A DNA stretch of 64,000 nt from Daucus carota subsp. sativus (Eukaryota > Streptophyta > Magnoliopsida > Apiales > Apiaceae). Positions 22,484 to 36,200 of this stretch are shown in pieces (the stretch's first letter is position 1; every line of letters begins with the position of its first letter). The stretch lies in the NCBI RefSeq assembly GCF_001625215.2, contig NC_030386.2, positions 25,378,940 to 25,442,939 on the forward strand. The letters run 5' to 3'. A program made the position numbers and the translations under genes. The notes under the pieces were generated by a model. That model was given only the letters and a program-made list of their open reading frames with translations. It did no database searches and had not been told where the DNA came from.

Positions 22484-25082
22484 TCAGTGCTCAGCTCCTT
22501 CCTGCTCCACAAACCTGCATTTTAGCAAGTGAGTAACGGTTCATCATCAAAGAGGGGTGTTGATTTTGCATTAAACTGAATGTTTACCTTTGAAATGAAT
22601 CGCATGCATTCACTCCGAGTACACTTCTCGAGTTTGCACTGCCAACTTCCTCAAGTTCATGCAACTTCAAATCATAAGTAATATTTTCTTAATAAACGTC
22701 TAGGTACATTAATTCATTCGTATCAGCAAATATATGTGCTGAATGTGTGTGTTGAAATAGATGAAATTATTACTCCCTCTGTCCCATTTAATTCTATACG
22801 TTTCTTTTTAACTGCTCGACACGCATTTCAATGCTCTTATAAAATATAGTTCCGTAACTTATTTCTGAAATTTTTTTTTCTGTATAAAAATATAACATCC
22901 AAATTTTAATTCAGAAAAGAAAAATTTTAAAAATAGATTGCACAACTACACTTTGCAGGAGTATTAAAGTCCGTGCCGCGTCCCCGTCCCCCAATGTATA
23001 CTACTCAGGGGACGGAGGGAGTATGTTATAAGTAGGGTGTAGGGTGCAGAGCCAAACAGTATATATACTGTAGGCTTGAGCTCAAGTTTGACTAAGAAGT
23101 TCGTGTTCGAGCTCAATTTCTACCGAGCCATTAGTCCTAAGTTCGGCTGGAAACTCTATTGACTATTGTGCTTGATCCTGACAGAAGCTCAAATTTGACA
23201 GATTCGACACGCGTTATGTTAGTTAAGTAAATTAAATATAGATATATAAAGCTTGAGCTCGATAATAAACTCCTGAGCCAAACTCGGAATGCACATGAAT
23301 AGATTGCACCCCATATATAGCGGTTACTACAATATGAACTTACTTTCTTCTGCAGTCGTGTGTTCTCTTCTTGCAGCTGTTTCTGCTGCATACACAAATT
23401 CAGAAAATTAATTGTGAGAAAGCATGTCCAATAAATTACTCTATAAATCAATAGTAAGATTTAACATTATTCTAGTACCCCCAGTGCTGAGTGCCAGTGT
23501 ACCTCTATATATAAATCGATCAATAAGATCGATCCAATACTGATCCCAAGATATTTTTAGTAAATCACTTCATCTTATTCCATCTAAACTAAACAATCCA
23601 TCTGTAATTCACATCAACGGTCCTATACGCTTCTACTTAATTGGTAAGATGAGGATAGATTATTGACTGTATAACTAATTGATTGTATCTACCTGAAATG
23701 AAGAAATGTATATCCTACCAGGCCACCTTGTTGTAGTTGAGTTTGGATCCGAATCAGGGCATGCATGTAACTATATATATGAGATGAATACTACTATATA
23801 TAAGTGAGTACATATATAAATATTGTTTTGTGTGTGAAGCTTACCCGTCTCTTCATCATGTTAATATGCTCGGATATGATACGTCTCTGTTCATCAAAAC
23901 ATAATTGTCTCATCAGATTTAACATTTACATCTGTATAACTATTAGTGTCCGGGATTAATTATTTATAAACCCCATAGAAAAAAAAATAGATGCAGAGAG
24001 AAAGGTGTTCTACACTTTGCACAAACAACATATGTATTCTTGTTACAGATGCGCATTATTAATAGATGAAATAACAATATATGCACTCGCAACAAAATGC
24101 AGAAGGGAGTTTGAGTCAGATGAGCTAACTCTGATTACACATAGCAATGACATATATGCATCTGTATAATTAGCTCGGAATTGAACCGTACCTTCTTAGA
24201 TCGGACACGTTCAACCCCGACCCTCAGCTGCCGCTCCAACTGTTTCAGCTCTTTCATTCCCAACATTCCTAGATCTTCTCCAGCAATATGCCTACACGAG
24301 GTAAAATATATTAGAACATATGCTACGGTACCAAATCACGATTAAATTTTGTTGCTTTTAAGCCAGTGTGCGTTACACTGTTATATTTGATCACACGAAC
24401 CTGTGTGTTGCTTCCAAGTTGTCAATTGTTCTCTTCAACTCATCAATTTCATTCCTCCAAATCTGCAGCCAAAATCAGATCACATATTGCTTAATGCCAT
24501 TGTCCCCATCTTAAAACTCTAAATTTGACCAAAATATATTAATAATCATATATACACTCTAATTAAGATAAGTAATTAAAATAATATAAATCTGAGTACC
24601 TCCATGGTTCTAAAACCTTCGTTATTAGGCTGGTACAGTCCAACTTCACTTCTGTATCTTCCGATTGTCCTGTCCATCCTATATACCATTCCAACACTTG
24701 GTTCACAATAGATCAAACATCAAGGTACCTTAATTATGTATATTATATATATATATATAGAGACACACACACACACTAGCTGGTTAGCTATATTTCATCA
24801 GCTGTAGTTATCCAAATTAATGTGTTTGATTTTCATGAAGTTAATGATCGACGACAGATCACATGATTAAAGAGTGTGTGTGTGTGTGTGTGTAACGTAC
24901 TCGTGACTGGAGAACTGATAAGCTTTGCCGGTGGGAGAAAAAATGAGGAGAGCAACTTCAGCATCACAAAGGATTGAGAGCTCGAAAGCTTTTTTCAGCA
25001 AACCATTCCTTCTCTTTGAGAAAGTCACTTGCCTGTTTGTTGGATTCTCTATTCTCTTCAACTCTACTTTCCCTCTTCCCAT
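22484..25082 (-). CDS. TM8: MIKC-type MADS-box transcription factor, TM8-like
   Basis: Eight exons on the minus strand: 25082-24901, 24678-24600, 24462-24401, 24291-24192, 23886-23845, 23385-23344, 22664-22588, 22514-22484. Total 615 nt, 204 residues, every junction GT/AG and in phase. The exon pattern (182, 79, 62, 100, 42, 42...) is the classic MIKC plan. Residues 1-60 are the DNA-binding MADS domain ([28 protein letters not shown]). A short I region ([14 protein letters not shown]) and the K domain follow ([33 protein letters not shown]), with heptads for dimer and tetramer formation, then a short C-terminus ending [17 protein letters not shown] and the small size fit the TM8 clade as I remember it, a clade lost in Arabidopsis and linked to flower development elsewhere. 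An SOC1/AGL6-related class is the alternative. Intron 6 holds a Stowaway MITE. Confidence 0.88.
22773..23021. mobile_element. Stowaway MITE in intron 6 of the MADS gene
   Basis: Ends CTCCCTCTGTCCC and GGGACGGAGGGAG (inverted), flanked by TA at 22771-22772 and 23022-23023, the Tc1/mariner signature. At 249 bp it is of ordinary size. It shares the internal GTTCCGTAACTTAT phrase with the MITE at 18411. Confidence 0.85.
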
Positions 25083-25165
25083 CTCTCTCTCTCCCTCTCT
25101 CTCTCTGTGTCTCTCTCTCTCTCCCTCTCCCTCTCTCTGATTCTCTCTCTCCCCCTCTCTCTCGG
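25078..25165. repeat. CT-rich microsatellite in the MADS 5' leader
   Basis: (CT)n with CCCTCTC interruptions starts right at the MADS start codon and runs 85 bp upstream of it, so the minus-strand leader is (GA)n. GA-rich leaders of plant MADS genes often carry GAGA-type binding sites. A role here is inference. Confidence 0.7.
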
Positions 25166-25169
25166 TTAA

Positions 25170-28100
25170 CTAGTGGTTACGATGTATTACTGGGCCTTTG
25201 AAGTCCACTTAACAAGTGACACTCATATATAGAGAGAGATATTAGTCCCCAAAAGAAGATGGACGATAATGAATAAATTAAAGTATTTAAGTAGCATGCT
25301 CCTATCTTGTTATATTAATGATTAAAGACGTCCATGCAAAAGCATTAAGCATGAGGGGCGGTTTTAAATTAAGTTATCAGTGACGCTACTGACGTAAACT
25401 CTGATGCAGTTTCTTAGAACAAAAATATTTTTCAACATAAAAAATATTGCAGCAATTAAATGTCTCGCATAAATAATACTACGAGTCAGACAATAATGAC
25501 TCTTCACAAAATATCTCTTACATTTCCCCAATTTTATACTGCAGGATGAAATGACAGATTCATAGTGCAGTTGTTGTGATATACTACAAATACAACTACA
25601 TAGTGCCTCCCTCTCAGTCTCGAATATATGTCTTGCTTTTTGTTTACATGTTTCGCTTATCTCGACTTTGTGTATTTTTTGTGGTAATTAATCAACTTTG
25701 AATTTTCTCCCTCACTGCCAATTTTGACCTAAGTCAATTAGGGACGTTTCGATAAGGTATTCATGTTTCACTTATCTGGATTTATGCATTTGTAGTGGTA
25801 ATTAACCAACTTCAAATTTTTCTCCCTAACTGCCAATCCTACGTATCTCAAAAAAAAATTCCAAAATTCTTTACCACATAATGTGGCAGACAAGTAGAAA
25901 ATTATAATTTGATGATTGACGTATATACAAAGAAGTCTCATTATTGTTGGAGTGGATGCAGCTAACCAGACTTCAAAAAAATACTTTTTGGAGTACCTAG
26001 TATTTTCCAAGTCCCCACTTTTGCGAGAAATTGTGGACACGAGGAAACTCCTTGTCTCATTAACGATGATATTGATCAATTATAAATTTCACTAGGGGTT
26101 GTGATAAATCCTTTTCCACTATATTGAGTTCATATTTTTTTTTTTCATTTTTCAACTACATATATTTTCATTATATTAGAAAAGAAATATGATTTATATT
26201 TTTTCCAGTGGAAGTGGTGTATTTATATGAGGATTATTTCCGAATTTTGATATTTAATTAATATCGTCTCACTTGATAACCTATCAATTCCAATAGAATG
26301 CTAAGTTGCTAACTGGAGGAATATGTCGTGCCACATGCCCTGTTACTTGTTGCCTGTTGGGTTGCTGGTTTTGAGCAGAGTTGATCATGCATCATATTAC
26401 TAGATTAGTGAATTCTGCTGCATACGTGAGAAAACTCAGTTAGATAGTCTCGAGACTAAAATATCGTCAATCAACAGTCCAAATAAGTTACAGAAACACT
26501 TCTACTATTAAACTCCAAATAGCCCTGATTCTAAGCCTATATTTACAAACTTCACCCCTTCACTGCAAGCATTACTGATTACACTATAAGAGATTGACAC
26601 GTAGATCAAACAGTCTCACTCATCGTCCTATGTTACCTATCATATGCTGACACCTGTAGTGCAATTGAGTTGACATTTTTAATATAGGATGGGACTACTT
26701 GGGACTATACTAAAAAAAATCAAAAAAGGTGTTTGAATCTATGATATTCCTCTTGAATACAATAATGCATAAATACTAGGTTCTCATATTGTTTCCACCA
26801 TTTGAGTGACACGTGTCACGTCATACTGCTGGACCTGCTGCATATAATTTATTACATGATAAGCGCACAATATGCCACTATGCATGCTCCCGTTACGGTA
26901 GTAGTATATATTCCCTCTACAACCCTTTGTCTGTGCTGCTTTCCCGTGAGATCATTGCGAACATAATCTTTCTATCTTGTGAAGCGCTTGAGATTGGACT
27001 TTGGAGATCTGTGTATGAAGAGAGATTAACGTTTAAAATCATTCAGGAATGCTCATCTTTTTCCTTCGCTTATATTTTTAAGATCTGAGATGAAACATTG
27101 TGTATTATGTATGTTTTATATAGCATTAGAATATTAGAATAAATGTTTTCTCAAATGCTAATCCGTAATAATAATAAAACAGTGACTCAATTGATTAAAA
27201 ATATCGTATACCAACAATGCCGTAATGCTCCGCATTTATCTTATTCTACCCTCCCCGACTGTGTAGATACTTCATGCCCGGAGTTCTCGGCATGTATTTT
27301 AGAATTTTTTAAAAAATTATTTTTAAACTTTTTTGAACAAAATAAACTTTTAAAATTTTTATATAAAAATTGAATTTTAAATATATATTATGAAATTATA
27401 TTTTATAAAAATTTTAAAATATGTGTTGGATAGTTGAAAAAATTACGAAAAGAAGAGAAGAGAATATAATTTAGCTAAAACAATGTCCAGCATTTCATTC
27501 ACTGTGTATGTTGGGGCGCAGTATTTGGTTGACAAGATGAAATAGATTAAATGTATGAATAAGATGGGTGAGAAGAACATTTTTGATCAGGGAGCTGATT
27601 CAGATCCTTACAAGTTACATCAATATTAGAGGGAAAATGAATCTGAGAGAGGATCAAAAAACCTTTGAACAACATTCGGTTCATATTTCATTTTGTTTCG
27701 TTCAATATTCTTGTAACTTAGATTTTAATAGATTTCAGTACTCTGTCCTTTTAAAATGAAATAGAAGGGAGGATTTGATAAATTAATTAGTGAATTCGAT
27801 CAGAGATGGACACGTTTAATGTAAAAACAATTAATATATATGTTTTTCTATTTCATTAAAAAAATTGAAAAATATTTGTCGTAATAAACAAAATTATCTG
27901 GTGAGATCATTTGGATTAGTAGTGGGCCTACTCGGGCGAAGCTGATTGGGTCGCCAAAAGAAGACGTGATGTTAGTTTGTACAATATGTTAAAGAATAAT
28001 AATATTGAAAGGGCCGGGCCGAAAGAAACAGGCCCACCATGTTAACCAATCTCCTTGCAAAAAGTTAAAGATTGCGCTTTTAGTCTATTTTCCAATCCCA

Positions 28101-28645
28101 CTGCTATAATCCTATTTCTTAATAGACCGGTTTGTCCTTTCCTTTCAAATGTTTGCATCTTGACAAATTCGAGACCATGTACTATTATCTTTATTATTTA
28201 TATAATATCAGAAAATGTTTATTAATACTTAGAATACAAGTTATATTTCAATACTAGTTTAATAATTAGCTTAAAATTTACCTATCCTTTTTAATTTTTA
28301 ATCAATTATATGTGTTTTTAATATCTGGTTATGTACAATACTACAATATAATGATTATATAATATTTAACTTCCATTTATAATGGTAGATGATATGGCGT
28401 TGTAACATGGAATATAAAATTAATGACACATTCCTTCGTAGACACATCCTGAGATTTTTACCATGTATGATATTATATAAAATTTATTAAATTTGTAAGA
28501 CATTTTTTTGCGATGATACCAGCTATATTAATTGTTTATATTTTAAAAAAACTTTATTATCATTATTTTATATTATAATAAGTAAAATATATTATTTGAT
28601 ATGGTGTTATGATATTAGCTACAGATATGTGATTACTAGACAAAT
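25170..28645. other. Intergenic region, repeat-derived, no gene seen
   Basis: No ORF here has coding character. A loose tandem pair sits at about 25655-25729 and 25772-25845, sharing TGGTAATTAA..CAACTT and TCTCCCT.ACTGCCAA. Around 27300-27420 the sequence is almost pure A/T. The 91-codon open frame at 26813-27088 has no recognisable motif. Confidence 0.5.
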
Positions 28646-28648
28646 ATA

Positions 28649-28982
28649 GACCATGTTTGGAAGTTAAAGGTTTGGGGGCAAAATTAGAGGTTTAAGGTGG
28701 TTTAGAGGTTTGACCACTAGAATCCGCTAATATAAGTGATTGGTAGTTAGCGGATTGAAATAGAGGTTTGAACCCAGAAAACTAATTTTGAAAAAGCTAC
28801 TTTTGAGGAGTTTTTTGGGTTAGAGGTTTTGGTTTGTGTCAGAAAAAGCTAATCAATCAGCTATTTACCAAACAATTTAACGAGAAACAATCAATTCAAT
28901 CCGCTAGTCAAAACCCCTATTTCAATCCCCTAGTCAAAAATATTTAATTCAATCCGCTAACAGCTAATTCCCGAACAGGGTC
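28649..28982. mobile_element. 334-bp MITE, PIF/Harbinger (Tourist) or CACTA-like
   Basis: Terminal inverted repeats GACCATGTTTGG and GACCCTGTTCGG, with the 3-bp direct repeat ATA at 28646-28648 and 28983-28985. A subterminal AATCCGCTA/TAGCGGATT motif occurs in both orientations (near 28720, 28752, 28908, 28951). A 3-bp duplication and this end sequence suit Tourist-like or CACTA-like elements. Confidence 0.65.
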
Positions 28983-29625
28983 ATAGTCTCTATAAAGACT
29001 CGGTTAATATTATAAACAAAAGAAGTGTAGAGTGGAAATTTCAGTTTTTGAAAAGATTACAAACAAAAGAAGTGTATGTTTGGAAATGGCCACTTCTGAT
29101 TTTTCTTTTGATAAAATGTTTATTTCTATTTTTCTTAATTCTATTTTTCTTAATTCGTTTGTGTAAAAAATTAAAATTAAAATACCATAAAAAGCTGAAA
29201 ATATTGTCTTTTGTCTGAGAATTTCAGCTTTTTCTTTAAACAATTTAATTTAGTTCTTAATTGTAGTCCACTTTCTCATTTTAAGCAAAAAAAACACAAT
29301 TTTTTAAATTTACCCATATGGGCTCGATGTAAATTATTTTTTAGTTGGGAGTTTTGCAGAGTTAGAGTCGCTGTAAGTAGGCAATCATAAAAATGGAGTG
29401 TACTAAACAAAGGGGATAAACAAATAGGAAGGGGTCAATTTAAATATCCTTCAGCTACAAGATCAAGCAGAAACGATTCATAATTCATTCACTTAATACT
29501 GATCTCCTCAGTCACAGAGTATCCAATAACAACTTCAATACATAAACAGTAAACACAGTCACATAGATACAGTACAAGCTTATCATAAGATAGGACCCGA
29601 CCCGTACAACCACGGCTCCATCAAA

Positions 29626-29835
29626 CTAGCCAGTGGTGATGTGAACGCCAATAGCAATGAGAAAGATGGTGATAAGACCAAAATAGATGACCGCATGAAC
29701 TATAATAGAAGCACCGCTAGTATGCATGTTTCCGAACTCAACGACCCGGTTCCGACCCGGTAACTGAAAAATCAGACCCGGAGTTAGCAACACGAACAGC
29801 ACCACCGCCACCAGCACTGGGCCCCAGTCCGCCAT
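29626..29835 (-). CDS. DUF3339 small membrane protein
   Basis: A single coding exon for 69 residues, MADWGPVLVAVVLFVLLTPG at the start and FLIAIGVHITTG at the end. This is the full length and near-invariant sequence of plant DUF3339 proteins: two hydrophobic segments (about 5-25 and 43-65) around a short loop with QLPGRNRVVEFGNMHTSG. Function unknown; family members are predicted endomembrane proteins. It is divergent from and 1.55 kb upstream of the CBS-PB1 gene, the same neighbour I recall in Arabidopsis (At5g63500 next to At5g63490). The 3' UTR probably extends down to about 29450. Confidence 0.93.
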   Translation of the reverse strand: MADWGPVLVAVVLFVLLTPGLIFQLPGRNRVVEFGNMHTSGASIIVHAVIYFGLITIFLIAIGVHITTG

Positions 29836-31192
29836 TCGTATGAAGTACTATATATTTAAGCTCGCAATAAAATCTTCAGACAAGCTAAATAGCTAATAGT
29901 ACAATGTATATGAATGTAGCAACTCTAGTTTGCAAGTATCTATCAGCTTTTGAGTTTTGTGTGGAGGTAATGTACTTATTACAGGTCATACGTACAAAAT
30001 ATGCATCGGAACGTGTGGGGCTCTTGCCCATGGTATTGAGAGGTCGTATCGTGTCACGTGAGTTTTGGTATGGGGATCCTGATTGTTTGGTTTCAACGGC
30101 TCAGATTTTGTTGGCCTTCGAGATTTTATTTTGGGCAGGTGAGTTTTCATGTCCAGCCATATATGTCATTTATTGCAAGTTTACTCCATTGCCTTTGCAT
30201 TCTTTTTAAAGGTTAAATAATTTAACAAAAATATCGAACATCGTTTAAAAAAAATGCATTAGCAATTAATAGGAGGGTATATTTTGAAGTTCTGTTTACA
30301 ATTGTTATAAAAATTATCTGGCGCATACACAGTAAGACTTTTTTTTTCTGGAAAAATTATTTGGTGCATACACAGTAGAGTCAGTAGACTGAACATAAAT
30401 ACATCTTTTTTTTTGAAACTGAACATTAATACATCTTAACCTCCGTTAACAGGAGCCTCAGAGATGGACTGTTAGCATAGTTGAAGTCCAGCCCAAAAAG
30501 ATACTGGACTTGGAATAGCCTACTGGCATATGATGGGCTCCTGTCCAGAGCTTTAATGTAGGCATTTCGCTATTTTCAAATTTGAGTTGTCAGCTTCTGG
30601 AATTGAAGAACATGAGGTGCCAGATTAAATTATAAAATCGTTTTCTTTACAGTTGTTAAGTTACTTTTATATTTTCCTGTCAAAAAAAAGTGAGGAAAAC
30701 TTAATCAATTTTTATTTATAAATAAATTAAAATAAATGATAAATAATATTTTTTTAAGCCACGCCACCTTATGACTTCCAAGTTGCGACGAATAAAAAAT
30801 ATGATTCCTGACAGGCCTCCATCTCGTATTATTCTGTGCCTCTTTTTAGCTTAAGAATAACAAATCGGACGTCTGTAAATATGTTTATCATTTGACTCTT
30901 CTTCTCCACCGTCCTCGCCAAATAATGTCGAATTAATTAACCAGCTATTTCCCATTTTCTCCAGCAATCAATCTCCTTCCTCAATAATTACATCAACACT
31001 TTACAAAATTCATTTCAATCGTTTCGTTAATTAATAAATCTCTGTTCGTTACTCCGTTTTATGTTTTTCGGCTGGGCATTTTCCCGGGAAATTCATCTCA
31101 ATTTTCCCGGAAAATATCATCCCTCCGATCTTCACAGATTCTGTTTATAGAATTCCCAGCCTCTATCTGTTTTACTTCCTCTGGTTGATCAG
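29836..31192. promoter_or_regulatory. Divergent intergenic region between DUF3339 and CBS-PB1 genes
   Basis: About 1.36 kb that must hold promoters for both directions. An ACGTG core occurs near 30054 (GTCACGTGAG, a G-box-type element). Around 30310-30440 there are two copies of a CTGGCGCATACACAGTA-like phrase. The 5' leader of the CBS gene begins somewhere near 30950-31150, pyrimidine-rich. I cannot fix transcription starts. Confidence 0.4.
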
Positions 31193-31390
31193 GTAATTTT
31201 CTGATCCTATTTTACTTTTCCGTATTTTGTTATGTTAGGTTTTGAAATTCAATAGCGTTTGTGATTTCGATATTATGTTTACGATTACAGAAATTTAAAT
31301 TACGGATAAAACAAATATTGAAAATGTCCTCTAGAATCACTGAGTTTTGTGTTTTTGATTTAATTTGTTTTAGGTAGAGGGGAGGAGAAG

Positions 31391-33194
31391 ATGGCGGGAA
31401 GTCAAGGAGGTTCTTCGAGAAAAAGTAGTATGTCGTTGAGCAGCAGCTCACCTATGAGCAGGAAGAAAACTTCGGAAAATGGTGGACCTGATTCCGCTAG
31501 AAGATTCAATGCTTCTCGTTCCATGTATGCTTGATTCGCCACCTATTAAGTTGTTAAAATTTTCATTTATCGTAGATTATTACTTATTTTGGTTGCAAGT
31601 CAATGTAGATGGTTAATTTTGTACTACATAAGTTGATTCCATAAAACATACCTGGCTGTGCTATATATAGAAATTTATAAAATGCTTACCGGGGGTTATG
31701 GCCTATTGGTCAAGGTTCTCTTTAGCTGTCAGCTGTAGAGGAACCGGAATGCTAACCGTGTTATTAATCCTATTAAACTTGGTAATATTTATTTGTCATG
31801 GATATTCTAAATATAACTTGTGTACGCATGATTTAAGGTACTCAGTAACTTGATGGATGTGAACTTAATGAGAAAAAAACTATTAGAATTTACCACATCA
31901 TGGAGGGTATGTACTAATGTTGATTTGAACTTCTTTATTTGGCTGACTGATGTTTGATTTTTGCTACATGTACGCTTATTTTAAATCAGAGGCCAGTTAA
32001 CCGGAGAGCGCACAGTTAAGAGATTGCGTCTTTCAAAGGCCTTGACAGTACCTGATAGCACAAGTGTTCATGAAGCATGTCGTCGGATGGCAGCTCGTAG
32101 AGTTGATGCTTTACTGTTGACCGATTCAAATGCATTACTGTGTGGAATCCTTACAGATAAGGTTTTAGTGCCTCTACTAATGTTTTGTATTTTAAAACCA
32201 CACAGAGTACATTTTCTTAAATTTTGTGATCTCACCCACGATTCACATGGTGATTGAAGGATATCGCTACAAGAGTTATTGCTCGTGAGATTAGTCTTGA
32301 AGATACACCAGTTTCAAAGGTTATGACAAGGAACCCGGTTTTCGTGCTTTCAGATACCCTTGCTGTTGAAGCCCTGCAAAAGATGGTGCATGGTTAGTAT
32401 TGATTTGTGGTTATGTATCTACATTGTTTGCAGAAAATTTCTTGCCTAAACATTTCACTGCTTACTATATTCCACAGGAAAATTTAGGCATCTACCTGTC
32501 GTGGAGAAAGGAGAGGTTATTGCTTTACTTGATATAGCAAAATGTTTACATGATGCTATTTCTCGCATGGAACGGGCAGCTGAAAAGGGAAAGGCTATAG
32601 CGGCTGCTGTTGAAGGTGTTGAGAAACACTGGGGGACACCTATATCTGGTTGGTGTCTTGCTGAATTGTATTACAAATATAAAATACTTAATTAGCAAAC
32701 CATCGTGATTGGTGACCAACATCACAATGTGTTTTCCTCATCTTGAAACACCTAATTAAGCTTTTGCCTGAAGCTTAAAGCCTGAAGTATATTAGGTTAC
32801 TTTTTAGGACTTAGTTATCTTATGTTAACCTGTTAGTGAATGTTTACTGTGTAGGTCCAAATACATTTATTGAAACACTTCGAGAGAAGATGTTCAGGCC
32901 CTCGTTGTCTACGATCATTAACGAGAATCCAAAGTAGGTAATATCTTTACTTTTGCTCTTCATTCCTGATTAGCATATATTCGACTAATTGAGTATACAT
33001 ATTGCATATATTGTTTTTGTACTGTTAAACTGATTCTGGCAGTTCCAGGATCATAACGGTCTCGCCAACAGATACAGTAGTCATGGCAACAAAGCAGATG
33101 CTGGAATGTCGTACAGGCTCTGCAGTTGTAGCAGTTGATGGAAAACCACTGGGGATTCTGACGTAAGTTCTGCATTGCATATTCATATACATAC

Positions 33195-33225
<31 letters not shown>

Positions 33226-36200
33226 AAATATATCTGTGCTTCGAAAATCTATATAAAGTAAATGTTCTATAATTGATATATAACTTTTGCCCTCTGTTCT
33301 GTCAGTTCAAAGGATATACTAATGCGAGTGATTGCACAAGACCTTCCACCTGAGTCCACTGATGTTGAGAAGGTAATCATTTGGATGATTTAATGACTTC
33401 GTTTCTGGATTAAGTTCTGTTATGGTTTATGTCTATGCAGTGCAATCATAAGCTTCTTTTGTCGTGGGGAGGATGACTTTTACATTTGAATTAACATGTA
33501 GGTGATGACCCCAAATCCACAATGTGCAACAGTTGATACACCAATTGTTGATGCTCTTCATATCATGCATGATGGGAAGTTTTTACACCTTCCAATTGTT
33601 GATAGAGGTGTGTACATGTCTAATGCAGGCTTGAAGTTTGTCTGGAAGATTTCATAAATTATCGACATGATTTCTCATGTGCTTGGGTAATTTTATGTAG
33701 ATGGAATTGTTGTCGCTGTTACTGATGTACTCCATATAACTCAAGCTGCTGTTGCCACGGTAAATTTAATTCTCTCCAATATAAGTTTCTTGTGTAGTTA
33801 AAGTCTCATTGTAGTCAAAGCTACTTTTTGCAGGATTCTTCTCTTTACTTTTCTGGTAAAATTATTTTCTTCTTATGTCGATTTTATAATATATCAATAT
33901 AAAATGTCAATTTCCAATGGGATTGAACAGACCTTGTTTTACTTGTATGTTTGTATTTAATTTTCTCTTTCATTTTATGCACAAATTGGTTACTCTTTAG
34001 TAGTTATGTATTGTGTCCACACGGGTGTCCAAGCCCATGTCCTAGATGTTGAAAGTTTGTAAGTTTGTTTAGGCACATCTCTTATTAGTTAAGAGTTCAT
34101 TTTGCATTACTTCCAAGTTCCATCTAGGTGTGAGCAAAATCGGATATCCGGTCTGGTGTTTAAAAATCAAACCAGATGTCCAGTTTTTCAGGATCATAAT
34201 AAAACTATTCGGTTTCGCTTCTGGTTTAACTGGATGTCCGGAATTCGGATATCCGCTTTAACCAGATTCGAATTAATTATGTATAATCTAATTTAATTTG
34301 TTAATTATCATTCAATTTAATTGTATTTTGATCCACTGTAGTTAATTTTGTTAACCGTAAATTGATTTGTGACATCTTAAAAACTAAAAATATGGACTTT
34401 AACATCTATAAACTTATTTCTCTTTTTTATTTTATTTTAACCAAGTAAACAATATAATTCAATTCTTATAATGACATTTGTCATCATCCATTGAATCTAA
34501 ACCAAGAATAGTCTTTTATTTACTTTATTTCTCGTCATCCAAAATATTGTAATTTCCTAATAATTCACATTTTATATATATAAAAACTAATATATATGCT
34601 TCAGGTTATAGAAATTTATGCATTATTTCACTCAGAAATGACTATAATGGATACATGCACTAATATATGCTTCAGAGGTTTGTCTGAAAACAAAAGCAAT
34701 TATTTGTGTGAATAGTGACTTGTAATAGCAAGACCATGTTATCTGCCTAATCTGGAATTCTGATATCTGTAGTAGACATGCATTACTAATTTAAAGCATT
34801 AACTAGGTGGGAAATGCTGCTGGGGTTAATAATGAGACTGCAAGCAGCATGATGCAAAAATTCTGGGATTCTGCTATGGCTCTAAGCCCCGTTGATGATG
34901 ACGATGAGACGAGGAGGTTATAATTTTTTCTATCATGATATCGACATGCTTCTGATTTCTTTTTACTTTCTTACAAAGTTTTGGTGGCACTGCAGTGAAA
35001 ATTCATTGAAATTGCTTTCCGAAGCAACAGGAACAGACATAGGGAGATTTCCATCAAACATGCCTACAGCTTTTGCCTTTAAAATTCAAGATAGGAAAGG
35101 GCGGATGCATAGATTCAATTGTGGTATGCACTTGTACTGTCTTTTCCATCGGACGACTTGTTTGTACTAGTAAATTTGAGATTTTGAGGTACTTTACATA
35201 TGTTAGTCAGCTTATATTTGGACCATATATTTCTAATAGCAATTACTAGGCCAAGGAAACATGGGTGCGGCACTTTGGCCTCGAGATTGACGTTAGCTCT
35301 GCAATCCCCGTTGTTTTTGTTCTTTGATGTTGTAATCCTTCTGTTTATATTATATTTTTAATTATAAAATTGATATATTATTTATTTGATTTATTTTAAA
35401 AAGTAGCTCTTGTATGTGTGTGAGTGTGTCTTTTAGTGTTATATTATTTCCATATCCCTCCGCACCTGAATCCCCATATTTTGAATTTACCGAAATCCCG
35501 TATTCCTGAATTATGCACACCTGCACCCGTGCTTCCTAGGTCTAGGCACAGACACTGACATCTGTAAGTGGACATTTCATGTGAGCTATTAAAACTTCAC
35601 CCCTTAGGTCTTCAGGGGAGGTTATCTTTTAGCCGAAGCATTCCAGCACTTATTATTTGTTTTTTTTTGTTTGGAAAATAGTAATTTTATTTACCAAAAA
35701 ACTATACAAACAAAATCTTCAGAAACACATCCATACAACCTGGGTTTACATCAAAACGTTCGGTGACCCTCATAATACCTATATTTTCTTACACTATTAT
35801 TTATTTTGGATATTAATAAGTGAATAAAAGCAAAACAGGCCAACAAAGTCCTTTATGAATATTCTTAGGAACTCTATTCCTGGAACATATATGGACTTGC
35901 AATTTGGGGTTTCAATAGAAATTCATCAGAAACTAAACCTAGATGTTCACTTGTTTATTCTGTAAAAAAAATTCCATCATTCAGAAAAGATATGTTCAAT
36001 TTGTTGAAATATAAATATACAGATTTATTGAAGTAATATTCTGGATGTTCTTTCCTGTGTTAGATACTCGAAGTTTGACAGAACTGTTAACTGCCATAAT
36101 ACAGAGAATGGGGAATGACATTGACCGAGACCACCTGCCTCAGATTTTGGTATATGCTGGAACGAAAACTTGTACTTGGATTGTTCAATTTCCTTTGTAC

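Noticed and set aside
24925..25201. Plus-strand open frames opposite the MADS first exon
   Set aside because: They are the antisense of the MADS box and of a CT microsatellite; the minus-strand gene is clear.
26813..27088. 91-codon plus-strand frame
   Set aside because: No motif, no codon bias, no flanking promoter signal and no neighbouring exon; likely chance.
29904..30209. 101-codon plus-strand frame upstream of the CBS gene
   Set aside because: It overlaps the DUF3339 upstream region, is not conserved in character, and has no splice or family support.
31688..31760. tRNA or SINE-like box A (TGGCCTATTGGTCAAGG) in CBS intron 1
   Set aside because: No GGTTCGANTCC box B and no cloverleaf follow; at most a decayed SINE scrap.
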